Translations under genes and position numbers: made by a program
From: Psychrobacter namhaensis
GTDB lineage: Bacteria; Pseudomonadota; Gammaproteobacteria; Pseudomonadales; Moraxellaceae
Assembly: GCF_016107545.1 (NCBI RefSeq)
Contig: NZ_JABASS010000005.1
Span: forward strand, 116,726 to 180,725
DNA length: 64,000 nt
Direction: 5' to 3'
Shown here: positions 10,011-19,207 of the stretch, piece by piece
Layout of the letters: each line of letters starts with the position of its first letter
Numbering within the stretch: position 1 is the first letter of the stretch
The notes under the pieces: model-generated
What the model saw: only the letters and a program-made list of their open reading frames with translations
What the model was told of the DNA's origin: nothing
The model's database searches: none

Positions 10011-10460
10011 GAAGATACTCAAAGTTAAGTCAGCGTGAGGTTTGGACCTAAAACTGCTATTGCTTACGTATCAGCCAATATTTAACATAATTGGTTTTGA
10101 TCGTCAGCAATTTGTCATCAGCAAAGGGTCAACAAACAACAATGAACGGTGAATGACAATTGTCCTTAGCATACAATATATAGGTATTGACGCAAGTAAT
10201 AGCAAGTCCCTCATAAAAAATAGTAACAAAACCGGATTTTTTACCAAAAAATACCGCCAGTTTTTGCTAATGACTGGCACATCTCAGTCAAATTGTGTCA
10301 AACTAGCTCCCTTTTGACGGCCATCTTTGGCTCGTCTGAAACCCTGTTGTTGTGTTCGATTTATATGTGAGTGGGGCAAATGCAAGCATACCATGCATTT
10401 GCTGTTGCTCGTTTTATAGCCTATATAAAGTCGCACGTAGATAAGATAAAGAGTTTGAAT
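10011..10460. other. Divergent intergenic region upstream of lolC/F
   Basis: 450 bases between two divergent genes. It contains a 6-bp hairpin (GCCAGT/ACTGGC at 10256-10278) with a few unpaired loop bases and no T-tract. A GTG at 10371 would extend the lolC frame by 30 residues, but those residues do not resemble LolC. No other signal seen. Confidence 0.4.
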
Positions 10461-11696
10461 ATGTTTCGTCCTTTAGCGTTATTTATCGGCTTACGATACA
10501 CCCGAGCAGAGCGTAGTAATGGTTTCATCTCCTTCATATCGCTTATCTCGATGATTGGTTTGACTCTTGGGGTAGCCGTATTGATCACGGTGCTATCGGT
10601 CATGAATGGTTTTGACCGTGAACTAAAAACCCGTATTTTGGGTATGGTACCGCAAGCAACGGTGGTCTCAACGGAGATTATCGGTGACTGGAAGCAGTTG
10701 GCTGACAAGATTAAAGAAGACCCAGAAGTGGCAGCCGTGGCTCCCTTTATCCAGCTGCAAGGGATGTTGACCTCAAATGGTCAGGTCGCAGGTATTATGG
10801 TGACTGGTGTTGATCCTGAATATGAAAAAAACGTCTCCATCATCAATGAGCACATGATTGAAGGTAGTATTGACACTTTACGAAATGGCGACTTTAGTAT
10901 TGTGTTGGGGGAGGAGATGGTGCAGTCGTTAGGGCTGCAGTTAGGGGATAAAGTGACTTTGGTGCTGCCAGAGGCTTCACCTTCACCCGCAGGTGTGATT
11001 CCGCGCTTTAAGCGTTTTACCTTGACAGGTATCTTTACCATTAGTCCAGAAGTAGACAGTCTCATGGCCTTTATTCCCATGGGTGATGCCGCAAAACTGC
11101 TACGTCTTCCAGATGGGGCGCAGGGCGTGCGCATGAAGCTCAATGATATCTTTACAGCGCCAATAGCCGCAGAAAAAGCCGCCGCGATAGCACCTCAGCA
11201 GTTGTATCCTAATGACTGGACGCAAACTCACGGCAATTTGTTTGGTGCAATTCAGATGGAAAAAGCCATGGTGGGGTTGTTGCTGTTCCTTATTATCTTA
11301 GTCGCTGCCTTTAATATCGTCTCCAGCCTTGTCATGCTCGTGACGGATAAAAAAGCAGACATTGCGATTTTAAAAACCTTTGGCGCATCTCCTCGTCTGA
11401 TTACGCAAGTGTTTATGGTACAAGGCGTGGTCATCGGTGTGATCGGTACGATTGCTGGCACGATATTGGGTATTATATTTGCACTCACAGTCAGTGATAT
11501 TTTGGGCTTTATTAATCAAGTCTTTGGTCTGAATCTGTTTGATGCTTATTTTGTGAATTACCTGCCATCGCAGTTGCGTTTGCTAGATGTGGTGTTAATT
11601 ACTGGTGCATCGTTTGTACTGAGCTTTTTGGCAACCATCTATCCAGCAAGGCGTGCGGCTAAAATTCAGCCAGCGCAAACGCTACGTTATGAGTAG
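10461..11696 (+). CDS. lolC: Lipoprotein-releasing ABC transporter permease (LolC/LolE family, LolF-like)
   Basis: Inner-membrane permease of the Lol system, which extracts outer-membrane lipoproteins and hands them to LolA. From the ATG at 10461 (MFRPLALFIGLRYTRAERSNGF, the family N-terminus) it has 411 residues: one helix near residues 25-50, a large periplasmic MacB-like domain to about residue 265, then three C-terminal helices and an ARRAAKIQPAQTLRYE end. Only one permease gene lies next to lolD and no lolE is visible, which fits the LolDF arrangement known from some gammaproteobacteria, where one permease forms a homodimer. Could equally be lolC with lolE elsewhere. Confidence 0.92.
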   Translation: MFRPLALFIGLRYTRAERSNGFISFISLISMIGLTLGVAVLITVLSVMNGFDRELKTRILGMVPQATVVSTEIIGDWKQLADKIKEDPEVAAVAPFIQLQGMLTSNGQVAGIMVTGVDPEYEKNVSIINEHMIEGSIDTLRNGDFSIVLGEEMVQSLGLQLGDKVTLVLPEASPSPAGVIPRFKRFTLTGIFTISPEVDSLMAFIPMGDAAKLLRLPDGAQGVRMKLNDIFTAPIAAEKAAAIAPQQLYPNDWTQTHGNLFGAIQMEKAMVGLLLFLIILVAAFNIVSSLVMLVTDKKADIAILKTFGASPRLITQVFMVQGVVIGVIGTIAGTILGIIFALTVSDILGFINQVFGLNLFDAYFVNYLPSQLRLLDVVLITGASFVLSFLATIYPARRAAKIQPAQTLRYE

Positions 11697-11740
11697 TCCA
11701 AACGCACCAATACCGACATAAATAAAATAAAGGAAGCATC

Positions 11741-12421
11741 ATGTCTGCCATTTTAGAGGCAAAAAACATCAACAAGATATATGATGAGGGGGCGGTCAGT
11801 ACGCAAGTATTGACTGGCCTTGATTTGACCGTTCATGCTGGCGAGCGCATTGCTATTGTTGGTACCAGCGGTTCAGGCAAAAGTACCTTGCTACACTTGC
11901 TTGGCGGCCTTGATACGCCAACCAGTGGAGAAGTCTGGTTACACGGTCAATTGTTAAATAGTATGAATGAGACTGAACGTGGGGCAATGCGTAATAAGCA
12001 TTTGGGATTTATCTATCAGTTTCATCATCTATTGGCTGAATTTACCGCTGTTGAAAACGTTGCTATGCCTTTACTGATGCGTCCAAAAGTGTCGGTCACT
12101 GAAGCGCGTCAACAAGCAGTTGCTATTTTAGAAAGTGTGGGTCTTGAGCACCGTTTGGCGCATCGCCCAGGTGAGTTATCAGGTGGTGAACGTCAGCGTG
12201 TGGCCATTGCCCGTGCGCTTGTCACTAAGCCGTCGCTTATCTTAGCCGATGAGCCGACAGGTAATTTGGATTATGACAATGCACAAAGCGTTTTCGGACT
12301 GCTGTCAGAATTGCAAAATACCATGCAAACAGCATTACTTATGGTGACCCACGATCGCAATTTGGCGGCGCTAGCAGATCGTCAGCTACTGCTACGTAAT
12401 GGTCATTGGGAGCAGTATTAG
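11741..12421 (+). CDS. lolD: Lipoprotein-releasing system ATP-binding protein LolD
   Basis: ABC ATPase that powers lipoprotein release. Walker A GTSGSGKS at residues 41-48, LolD-typical [18 protein letters not shown], signature LSGGERQR and Walker B LILADEP followed by TGNLD. The 226-residue length is normal. It follows the permease by 44 bases with AAGGAAG before the ATG, so the two form an operon. Confidence 0.97.
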   Translation: MSAILEAKNINKIYDEGAVSTQVLTGLDLTVHAGERIAIVGTSGSGKSTLLHLLGGLDTPTSGEVWLHGQLLNSMNETERGAMRNKHLGFIYQFHHLLAEFTAVENVAMPLLMRPKVSVTEARQQAVAILESVGLEHRLAHRPGELSGGERQRVAIARALVTKPSLILADEPTGNLDYDNAQSVFGLLSELQNTMQTALLMVTHDRNLAALADRQLLLRNGHWEQY

Positions 12422-12582
12422 ACGGGTTACAAGCAAGGCTAGATAGTTGAGTAAGGCCTGTTTACCATTGTCCTATCAACAAACGCATAGCAGAAGTTAC
12501 AATTAAGAAGTTATAAACGAGAAAAGAGGTTATAAACAAGGTTGGCAGTGAGCGGCCATGTTCACTTATAGGAAGGTATATA

Positions 12583-12888
12583 ATGACTGAAGATGACAAC
12601 CCAATCGATGCCTTTGGCAGTGCTGAAGAAGGCGTAGAACCATTAAAACCTTATATGGATCCGACGTTGTTCGATACGATTGATAAACAAGCACAAATAG
12701 ATTTACTCACCCCTGTTTTTGATGCCATCACTTTGGCGGGTGTTGATTATGACCTAAAGGCTCAAGATAGTGCGACAGGCAAGCGCTACACGCTCCTAAA
12801 AGATGAGGAGGTGATTGATGTTTTTGTGATGGACATGAATCTTACCGACAACATTCTTGATGCTATAGAGCAGAACAAAGAAGACTGA
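12583..12888 (+). CDS. Small acidic hypothetical protein (101 aa)
   Basis: Not recognised. 101 residues, strongly acidic, no membrane segment or cysteine. The first 30 residues are Asp/Glu/Pro-rich and probably disordered; residues about 35-100 look like a small alpha/beta domain. A good ribosome binding site (AGGAAG, 9 bases before ATG) and the reading frame spacing support a real gene. It is 161 bases after lolD, so it may be in the same transcript, and it converges with the DUF2062 gene across only 38 bases. Confidence 0.7.
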   Translation: MTEDDNPIDAFGSAEEGVEPLKPYMDPTLFDTIDKQAQIDLLTPVFDAITLAGVDYDLKAQDSATGKRYTLLKDEEVIDVFVMDMNLTDNILDAIEQNKED

Positions 12889-12926
12889 TTTGCCCAAAGA
12901 AATATGGTGGCGTTAAGGTAAAAACC

Positions 12927-13544
12927 CTAAGTTTTTGGTGTTTTATCAGAAGACTGCTGCTGACGCTTTTGCCAGCTGACGACGGTTCTATAACGCCAAA
13001 CGGCTTTAAACGCCAGTCCACAAATGAGGCTGGTGACAATCGCTAAGATGGTCAGCCCTATACAAAATGCCGCAATCGATACGGTGCCGCGATAGGTGAT
13101 GAATGGATTGGCACCGTCTGATAATGCCCATAAGCTAAAATCAGCAATCATTCGACCGATGAGTCGTAGGCTAATCATTGGTACGTCGATGATTTTGGCG
13201 CCGACATAGTAGCCTGCATAAAAGATAGGCAAACTGGTGAGGGGATTGGTGATCCAAGTGAGACCAAGTGCCATAGGAACATTGGCACGGAAAACCAATG
13301 AGCCGATTAGCGCCAGTAACATTTGTCCTGGCAATGGGAAAAAGGCACTAAGCACACCAATGTAAACCGCTTTATTTAGGCTATGACGATTGAATTGCCA
13401 CAACCGAGGGTCAGCCAAATGTGGTGCGAACAGTTTTAAGGTGCGACTTTCTAGGATTTTCTCTGGTGTAGGAAGCAGGTCCTTCAGACGTTTTTGGGGC
13501 ACAGGATCGCCTTTAATCGTTAACGACAGTCCGCTCAATCGCAT
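12927..13544 (-). CDS. DUF2062 domain-containing membrane protein
   Basis: 205 residues, mostly the DUF2062 domain: residues about 57-195 with PLPGQMLLALIGSLVFRAN, WITNPLTSLPIFYAGYYVGA and two further helices. The N-terminal 50 residues are basic and cytosolic. The family has no assigned function. Transcribed away from comEC, so the 270-base gap between them is a divergent promoter region. Confidence 0.85.
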   Translation of the reverse strand: MRLSGLSLTIKGDPVPQKRLKDLLPTPEKILESRTLKLFAPHLADPRLWQFNRHSLNKAVYIGVLSAFFPLPGQMLLALIGSLVFRANVPMALGLTWITNPLTSLPIFYAGYYVGAKIIDVPMISLRLIGRMIADFSLWALSDGANPFITYRGTVSIAAFCIGLTILAIVTSLICGLAFKAVWRYRTVVSWQKRQQQSSDKTPKT

Positions 13545-13781
13545 TGATGGACTGCTATAAAGTGATATTATTAATAAAAAATATGGGTAAGGGTATATAG
13601 GATGATGATGCCAGATTATCGTCAGCGCAATATGTCTAATCAGTATAGGGTAATATAAATATAAATGCTATTGCATCACGTATCAGTTGTTATGGCGGAT
13701 TTAACCACCCGTTTATGCTCAGGTATTTTTTTCGATCATACATAACCGCTCATACGAGTATAGTACTGTCGTTAGCTGGCT

Positions 13782-13787
13782 TATAAT
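13782..13787 (+). promoter_or_regulatory. Possible -10 box of comEC
   Basis: TATAAT about 28 bases before the comEC GTG. I see no good -35 at the right distance, so this is tentative. Confidence 0.3.
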
Positions 13788-13814
13788 ATTCATATCATCA
13801 AGCAAGGAGCGCTG

Positions 13815-16709
13815 GTGTACTGGTTGATGGGTAGTTTGATTGTTGTCGCTATGATGGGCGTTTTGGCGGTCGCGGATAGTGTGGCGATGCCGATTGGTTC
13901 ACTGCTCGTGGATAATACTATTGCGCCCGCCTTACCTTTATCACTTATTACTCTTGCCATCACTCTGCTGGTGCTTGCTCAATTTAATGTCCCTTCCGTA
14001 AACAGCAGTAGTATTTCTCAAAATTCTCCTAGCTATTTATCTTGTCATCCCAACCGTGCCTGCCGTATCCTCAATCATACTTTAGTCGTTGCATTAGCCA
14101 TGGCGCTCGTTATGGGCAGTGCCTTGCAAGCGATGATTAGTCATCAGCAAGCAGAAATGACAGAAGTTACTAAGCCCATGCGCGTGCAGGCACTAGTGAC
14201 TATCGAGGGGATAAGTGACAGTGTCTATGACGCTGCCACAGATAGTAGTTATAGACAAGTTGCTACCATCACTTACGTATCACCTTTAGTGTCTGAGTTA
14301 ACCACTCAAGATTTAGATACGCTTACAATGAGTGAGTTAGATAAAAATAGGAGTAGTGACAGCAAACACCGCGTACTACTCAACGCTTATCCAAAAAAGT
14401 CGTCAAATAACAGCCAGCTTGCACGCTTAAACCACTTGCAACCAGGCGATCAGTTGTTTATGAGCTTAACCCTTGCGCCTTTGGCTACTTCTGAGCAAGC
14501 GATAAACAATCCGTCTGGTTTTGATAGCTATCGCTGGCTACGAGGTCGTCATATTGATGGGGTAACGAATGTCTTGGCCACCAGCACACCGATTGTGAGT
14601 ACCAGTTCATCAGCATTAGCGCCTACTTCTCACTCGTACCTACAGAGTTTGCGCACGCGTATTGATCAAGGACGTTGGCAGTTACGACAGCACTTTTATC
14701 AAGATTGGGCAGAGCAGACCACAGACGCGCAGCAAGCAAAGGCGGTCACATTAAGCTTGCTCACAGGCGATCGCAGTTTAATCAATCGTGATACCAAAGA
14801 CTTGTATCAGCTGGCGGGCATCTCGCATTTGCTTGCTATCTCAGGGACGCACATTTTGTTTTTAGCGATCATGTTGGCTGGGGCCGTTGTACTGATCTTT
14901 AATCGACTGTGTCCTCTGGTTTATCGTTACGTTCCGCGTTGGCAAGTACGTTGGTGGGTGATGATTGGGGCGGCTTTTATCTATGCGCTATTCACTGGGT
15001 TTGATGTGCCAGCAGCACGTACTGCATGGATGCTATTGGCGATAGGGGTGGTGCGTTTAACATTGTTGCCGATTAGTACTATGCGTGTTTTGTTGGCGCT
15101 AGCAGTACTGATGGCATGGCAAGACCCATATGTACTTTGGCAGGCAGGTTATTGGTTGTCTTTTATTGCCGTGGCCTTGTTACTCAAATATGACGACACG
15201 TCATACAAGTATGCGCAATCTACTGTCGCGTCCCATAGGACCAAGGCAGGAAATGCGCTTGTTAAGCGTGTTTGGGCTCTATCTAAGCGCATGTTTAGAT
15301 TACAATTTTGGTTATTTATTACTTTATTACCCATCACATTGCTATTGTTTGGCAAAGCATCGCTGTGGGGACTGGTTATAAATCTATTTGCAATTGGTCT
15401 GTTTGGCTGGGTGATCGTTCCGCTGAATCTACTGGCTGGACTGTGTTACCTTTTATCTCCCGTTATAGCTGATAGTATTTGGGCGCTCGTTATTGCCATC
15501 GTGGCTGGTTTGCATGAATGGATAACAGGGCTAACTTCAATGCCCGTGTTGGCAAAAGCGTGGCTGTACACACCAATAAACATGGCCATACTGCTTATGG
15601 TATTACTAAGCATATTGCCTTGGCTACTACCACGAGGGTTAGTTAGTCGTTGGCTGGCACTGCCTCCTCTAACCTTGTTAATAATGACGGTCTATGCCAA
15701 TCAGCAGTCACTGATGACGATACCGACGTTGTACATTTTGCCAACGGGTGATCGCTATGTAAGCGCCGTGTTGTTGCAGTATCCTATTGTCAATGATGAG
15801 AATGCTAGTAAGAATAATAATAGTCAGTCACTAGCGACAGGCCAAACGAAGAAGAACGTTAGCTGGCTGTTTTTAGCCGATCATCGGCCCACAACCACAC
15901 GAACGGTGCCAAGTCATTTGACGGCAGACAAGCTCTCTATGAGCTTAGAGCAGCAGCTAGGCAGCTTATCAGTCAACAAACTAGAAGGCATCGTCGTGCA
16001 GAGTGCTAGGGTTGGTTTGACTGCCACGCTGACTACTGACCATAAGCGCACGGTCTCGAATGCTGCGCCCTCTGAGCTACTACCAATGACAGTGGCTCAG
16101 TTAAATCAGCGACTACCTGTCAGTCAATACTGGCAAGCAGGACGCTCTGATCGTTGGCCTAAGATGCAGCAAGCCTATCAAACAGGCAATCACTCTAAGA
16201 GCTTATCCACATCGGCTATCAGCGCTCAACGTTGCGAACAAGGAAAATTATGGCAATTGGCGACTGGGGGTTTGTCCATAGAGGCGATGACGGGCTGGAG
16301 CAAGATAGGTGATGCCAACGTTTGGGACTGTACCGTGGCTATCGATACTCATTTACCCATGCGAGTGTTAATATATAATGCTGCCGATCCAATGAGATCG
16401 CTATCTGCCACTGCTCAAACACTCACACCAAGTGTCCAATCATCGCCTCACCATACTCAGGCGTCTTCATCACGCGTTGTTTTAAATGCAGACACGCATC
16501 AGCGCGTTTGGCAAATGTGGTCATTACTGTGTGTCGCTGAGAAAACGGATAAAGAGACAAGGTTTGATGACGTCATTTGGCTGGGTCATAGTGCCTCTGA
16601 TATAACGGCCGATGTGTTACGGCAGCAGCGCATAAATAAGATCATGACTTATGATGAGAAGGCCTTAGAAGTAGCCTTAGCGTTAAATACTACCGTAAGT
16701 TCGAAATAA
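13815..16709 (+). CDS. comEC: DNA internalisation-related competence protein ComEC/Rec2
   Basis: Inner-membrane channel for uptake of single-stranded transforming DNA. Of 964 residues, about 1-120 hold N-terminal helices, 120-270 the DUF4131/OB-like region, and 310-640 the Competence domain with the typical LAISGTHILFLAIM and FDVPAARTAWMLL segments and about eight helices. The final 310 residues should be a metallo-beta-lactamase domain but show no HxHxDH motif, so this part is degenerate or divergent. GTG is the chosen start because AAGGAG lies 6 bases upstream; an in-frame ATG four codons on lacks that spacing. Its stop codon falls inside repeat copy A. Implies natural competence. Confidence 0.9.
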   Translation: MYWLMGSLIVVAMMGVLAVADSVAMPIGSLLVDNTIAPALPLSLITLAITLLVLAQFNVPSVNSSSISQNSPSYLSCHPNRACRILNHTLVVALAMALVMGSALQAMISHQQAEMTEVTKPMRVQALVTIEGISDSVYDAATDSSYRQVATITYVSPLVSELTTQDLDTLTMSELDKNRSSDSKHRVLLNAYPKKSSNNSQLARLNHLQPGDQLFMSLTLAPLATSEQAINNPSGFDSYRWLRGRHIDGVTNVLATSTPIVSTSSSALAPTSHSYLQSLRTRIDQGRWQLRQHFYQDWAEQTTDAQQAKAVTLSLLTGDRSLINRDTKDLYQLAGISHLLAISGTHILFLAIMLAGAVVLIFNRLCPLVYRYVPRWQVRWWVMIGAAFIYALFTGFDVPAARTAWMLLAIGVVRLTLLPISTMRVLLALAVLMAWQDPYVLWQAGYWLSFIAVALLLKYDDTSYKYAQSTVASHRTKAGNALVKRVWALSKRMFRLQFWLFITLLPITLLLFGKASLWGLVINLFAIGLFGWVIVPLNLLAGLCYLLSPVIADSIWALVIAIVAGLHEWITGLTSMPVLAKAWLYTPINMAILLMVLLSILPWLLPRGLVSRWLALPPLTLLIMTVYANQQSLMTIPTLYILPTGDRYVSAVLLQYPIVNDENASKNNNSQSLATGQTKKNVSWLFLADHRPTTTRTVPSHLTADKLSMSLEQQLGSLSVNKLEGIVVQSARVGLTATLTTDHKRTVSNAAPSELLPMTVAQLNQRLPVSQYWQAGRSDRWPKMQQAYQTGNHSKSLSTSAISAQRCEQGKLWQLATGGLSIEAMTGWSKIGDANVWDCTVAIDTHLPMRVLIYNAADPMRSLSATAQTLTPSVQSSPHHTQASSSRVVLNADTHQRVWQMWSLLCVAEKTDKETRFDDVIWLGHSASDITADVLRQQRINKIMTYDEKALEVALALNTTVSSK

Positions 16710-16830
16710 AATCGATTCGTTAGTAGTTAGTAGTTAGTAGCCACGCGCGACTGGTATAAATTTTCCTTACTTACTGTTATCACAGAGGCCACAAAAAATT
16801 CATTCCAGTCGCGCTGTATCGGTTTTACAG
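16702..16830 (-). repeat. Dispersed palindromic repeat, copy A (variant stem)
   Basis: Aligns with copies B and C over its flanks and core: an AAATAAAATC-rATwCGTTA left end, a CTGTTA...ACAGAGGCnACAAAAAA core, and a CTGTATCGGTTTT right end. The long stem differs from B and C: CGCGACTGG at 16746-16754 pairs perfectly with CCAGTCGCG at 16805-16813. It covers the last three codons and the stop of comEC. Strand is given relative to copy B. Confidence 0.75.
16720..16740. repeat. Three tandem TTAGTAG heptamers
   Basis: TTAGTAG occurs three times without interruption inside the left arm of repeat copy A, where copies B and C have unrelated bases. Probably local slippage. Confidence 0.9.
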
Positions 16831-16927
16831 TGAGCCGCCTACATTGACCATGCTAGTGATACAGGCCATTAAAAAAATGGCTTATATGATCAGCGTTACA
16901 ATATGGTGATATTTCACAGTTATACTA

Positions 16928-16956
16928 TTGAACCAGAATTGAAATACCACCATACT
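16928..16956 (+). promoter_or_regulatory. Candidate sigma-70 promoter of sppA
   Basis: TTGAAC, a 17-base spacer and CATACT, about 115 bases before the sppA start. Hexamers match consensus at five and four of six positions. Confidence 0.4.
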
Positions 16957-17069
16957 TAGCAGCTTGTGAATACAGATGACAAATACAGTGAGGGGACATG
17001 ATCTTCTTACTCTATCTATTTTTTATGTCATTTTTATCGTTTTAGATTGTTTCTGACTTAGGAAGTTAT

Positions 17070-18128
17070 ATGCCCAACTGGCCACCAGACCCCAACAAAC
17101 GTCCTGACAATTCGACAAATCAGCCCACACCGATTCAGCAGCCAAACCAGCCGAGTGGACAAGAATGGCGACTGCTGGAAACTACTTTATTGGCTAGTGT
17201 GGTTGAGCAGCGTCGTGCCCGTCGTTGGAGTATCTTTTTTAAACTACTCACCTTTGGCTACCTATTGCTGATATTTTTGCTGCTTGGGCGTAGTTGTACC
17301 AGCCAAGCGCCTACAGGGTTAGATGGTGTTGATACGAGCCAGCCGCATTTAGCGGTGGTTGAGCTGCAAGGTGTGATTAGTAGCGGTGATGTGGCCAATG
17401 CTTATGATGTCAATGAGGCATTAACTCGCGCCTTTGAAAATAATAACTCAAAAGCGGTGGTATTAGAGATCAACTCGCCTGGTGGGTCACCAGTACAGTC
17501 TGATGAAATTTGGCAGAATATGATGGACTTGCGCCAAGAATATCCTGACAAAAAGCTTTATGCGGTGATTGGTGATATTGGTGCATCAGGCGCTTATTAC
17601 ATTGCGTCGGCCGCAGACGAAATTTATGTCAATCCCTCAAGCTTGGTTGGTTCTATTGGTGTGATTATGCCAAGCTATAACATTGAAGGTTTAATGGATA
17701 AGGTTGGTGTAGAAGATCGTACGATCACGGCTGGTGAATACAAAGATATCTTAAGCTTATCGCGTCCATTGACTGATTATGAAGAAAATCATGTCGAAAA
17801 AGTCTTGGCCAATACGCATCAGCACTTTATCAACGCGGTCAAAGAAGGTCGCGGTGACCGCCTAAAAAATCCTGAACAAAACGAGCTGTTTTCAGGGTTA
17901 TTTTGGACAGGTGAGCAATCTATTGAGCTTGGCTTAGCAGACAAAAAAGGTAGCATCGCAACCTTAGAAAAACAGTTAGAGCTTGATAATGTAGTCAACT
18001 ACAGTCCAACAGATCCGTTCCAGATGTTTATGGATCGTTTTGCTGTTCAGTTGGGTGCAGGCATTGGTTCTAGTGTCAGCCTTGATAAAATATTACCGCA
18101 AGAAGAAGGTAATGCGCAGATGCGTTAA
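17070..18128 (+). CDS. sppA: Signal peptide peptidase SppA, short form (S49 family)
   Basis: Membrane-anchored serine protease that degrades leftover signal peptides. 352 residues: a Pro/Gln/Asn-rich cytoplasmic N-terminus (1-32), one transmembrane helix (about 55-73), then a single S49 domain. The catalytic pair fits Ser173 in DIGASGAYY and Lys225 in AGEYKDILS; INSPGGSP at 134-141 is the conserved substrate loop. This is the half-length type with one protease domain, unlike the roughly 600-residue E. coli enzyme. AGGAAG stands 7 bases before the ATG. Confidence 0.93.
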   Translation: MPNWPPDPNKRPDNSTNQPTPIQQPNQPSGQEWRLLETTLLASVVEQRRARRWSIFFKLLTFGYLLLIFLLLGRSCTSQAPTGLDGVDTSQPHLAVVELQGVISSGDVANAYDVNEALTRAFENNNSKAVVLEINSPGGSPVQSDEIWQNMMDLRQEYPDKKLYAVIGDIGASGAYYIASAADEIYVNPSSLVGSIGVIMPSYNIEGLMDKVGVEDRTITAGEYKDILSLSRPLTDYEENHVEKVLANTHQHFINAVKEGRGDRLKNPEQNELFSGLFWTGEQSIELGLADKKGSIATLEKQLELDNVVNYSPTDPFQMFMDRFAVQLGAGIGSSVSLDKILPQEEGNAQMR

Positions 18129-18246
18129 GCGTTTTATGTTTTAGATTTAGCGTGTATGATTGTTGAGGCTGAGCGTAGGATTATGCTCAGCCTTAATTGT
18201 ATGTAAGCGTTAAGCACCATAAAAAATATTTACAATGAGAGCCGTC

Positions 18247-19137
18247 ATGAGTGATGAAATCAGTTTGCAGACCTTTGCTGCGCTATCTGTCTCTAAATTA
18301 ACAAAAAAGCCCGTTCTACATTTTGCCCACGCCAATGGGATGCCAAGTGCGGTCTATCAGCCTTTTTTTGAGAATCTGGCGAAATTTTTTACGATTGAGT
18401 ATATTGCGATGTTGGGTGCCACGCCCGACTACCCAGTCGATGACCACTGGCGCAGTCTCACGCAGCAGATTGTCGATAGTGTAAAACACACCTGTGAGAA
18501 GCATGGTGTCACACAAGTCGTCGCGGTCGGTCATTCGCTTGGTGCCATGTGTACGTTGCAAGCCTTGTATCGTGCGCCTGACTATTTTGCCCAAGCGGTA
18601 CTGATGGATCCCCCTTGGATTTATGGCAAAGTCAGTTTGCTGTGGCATTTGGCAAAGACCGTAGATAGATTGCCATTCATGAATCATCGTTTGATGGATA
18701 AATTATCGCCAGCTGGCGTGTCCAAACACCGCCGTGACGTGTGGGATAGCCGCGCAGAAGCCTATGAAAAAATGCGACACAAAGGGTTTTTTAAAAATTT
18801 TGACGAGCGTAGTTTTCAAGGATACATCGATCATGGCTTACATGAACGTGCAGACGGTAAGGTGACATTGGCCATTCCTAAGGTCAGTGAAGTGGCCGTA
18901 TTTCGTACCAATCCCTCTTGGTATTGGCTTGCACCAAATCGTGGGCCTAAGCCGCCTGTTACCTTGATTATCGGTGCAGACAGCATATTTTTAAAACGAC
19001 AATTTCCGCAGCAAGTCAAATCAAGATTAGGCATTCCTTATCAGACTCACGCTGGTGGCCATATGTTCCCACTTGAATATCCAGACTCTGTCGCGCAGCA
19101 GGTGTTGACTGTGATTAAGCAGCAGTTACCAAGCTAG
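18247..19137 (+). CDS. Alpha/beta hydrolase
   Basis: Serine hydrolase of unknown substrate. The fold is clear: HFAHANGMPSAVY near the N-terminus (oxyanion loop), nucleophile elbow GHSLG with Ser near residue 97, acid in a GADSIF segment, and catalytic His in HAGGHMFPLEYP near the C-terminus. About 296 residues from the ATG at 18247; an ATG four codons earlier is possible. No signal peptide, so cytosolic. It follows sppA by about 120 bases on the same strand. Confidence 0.85.
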   Translation: MSDEISLQTFAALSVSKLTKKPVLHFAHANGMPSAVYQPFFENLAKFFTIEYIAMLGATPDYPVDDHWRSLTQQIVDSVKHTCEKHGVTQVVAVGHSLGAMCTLQALYRAPDYFAQAVLMDPPWIYGKVSLLWHLAKTVDRLPFMNHRLMDKLSPAGVSKHRRDVWDSRAEAYEKMRHKGFFKNFDERSFQGYIDHGLHERADGKVTLAIPKVSEVAVFRTNPSWYWLAPNRGPKPPVTLIIGADSIFLKRQFPQQVKSRLGIPYQTHAGGHMFPLEYPDSVAQQVLTVIKQQLPS

Positions 19138-19207
19138 TCGCTAATGATTTATTGTTGACGTTTATGATAGAGATGGGCTGATAGAGCACTTTTTGAGTTA
19201 TGATACT

